Source of the DNA: Brachyspira pilosicoli
GTDB lineage: Bacteria > Spirochaetota > Brachyspiria > Brachyspirales > Brachyspiraceae
DNA: 23,019 nt
Direction of reading: 5' to 3'
Assembly (NCBI RefSeq): GCF_019402445.1
Contig: NZ_SRZM01000101.1
Span: 1 to 23,019 of the forward strand
Positions 22,950 to 23,019 of this stretch are shown one piece after another. The position numbers were made by a program, and so were the translations under genes. The notes under the pieces are model-generated. The model was not told the DNA's origin, did not search any database, and worked only from the letters and a program-made list of their open reading frames with translations. The first letter of the stretch is position 1. Each line of letters begins with the position of its first letter.

Positions 22950-23019
22950 AAAAAAAACTAGCTTTTAAGCATATCCAAAATCATATATTATTTTATATTA
23001 ATACATATTCCAACATATA

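Noticed and set aside
22940..23019. Partial gene at the right edge
   Set aside because: All three minus-strand frames entering from the right edge hit stops within about ten codons, and the plus strand has no start with a ribosome site.

Overview
The window is low-GC DNA (roughly a quarter to 30% by eye) with tightly packed genes, short GC-rich intergenic repeats and protein families that point to a host-associated anaerobic spirochaete of the Brachyspira type. This assignment is inference from composition, the Nox/CoA-disulfide-reductase-type oxidase and overall style; no rRNA or other phylogenetic marker gene was used. No tRNA, rRNA, CRISPR array, transposase or phage gene was seen.

Left part (1-5669). 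The last codons of a rightward gene are followed by a leftward three-gene set: a membrane protein with duplicated HU-like domains and a LysM-like tail, the NAD(P)HX repair enzyme Nnr, and a small single-pass membrane protein. Next come thioredoxin (trxA), with its own promoter, a palindromic site upstream and a terminator, and an FMN-dependent alpha-hydroxy-acid dehydrogenase-like enzyme with a six-cysteine N-terminus and its own terminator.

Centre (5756-15352). This is a complete sugar-PTS locus of the lactose/cellobiose family. Leftward from 13039 it encodes IIB, a MupG-family (DUF871) phospho-glycosidase-like protein, two paralogous IIC permeases, a GH1 phospho-beta-glycosidase, a GH4 phospho-beta-glucosidase and IIA. 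Rightward from 13217 it encodes a LicR-type activator (HTH, two PRDs, IIB-like and IIA-like domains) and, translationally coupled to it, an HPr-like protein that has His15 but Lys at position 46. The logic is import and phosphorylation of beta-linked disaccharides, cleavage of the phospho-disaccharides by three unrelated glycosidase families, and control by a PTS-sensing activator with a possible dedicated HPr. This is the most interesting region.

Right part (15353-23019). A GC-rich repeat (15401-15653) separates the PTS locus from a leftward housekeeping cluster: a STAS-like protein, a six-helix membrane protein, ribF, rpsO and pnp, with a hairpin terminator after pnp. Divergently, a strong promoter drives an FAD/NAD(P)H oxidase of the Nox/CoA-disulfide-reductase family. 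A long hairpin and then a small secreted protein follow it. The window ends in a second, inverted copy of the GC-rich repeat (22855-22949).

Start codons were revised from the longest open frame for four genes (IIA, GH4, the upstream IIC and the secreted protein) because a clear Shine-Dalgarno sequence marks an internal ATG.
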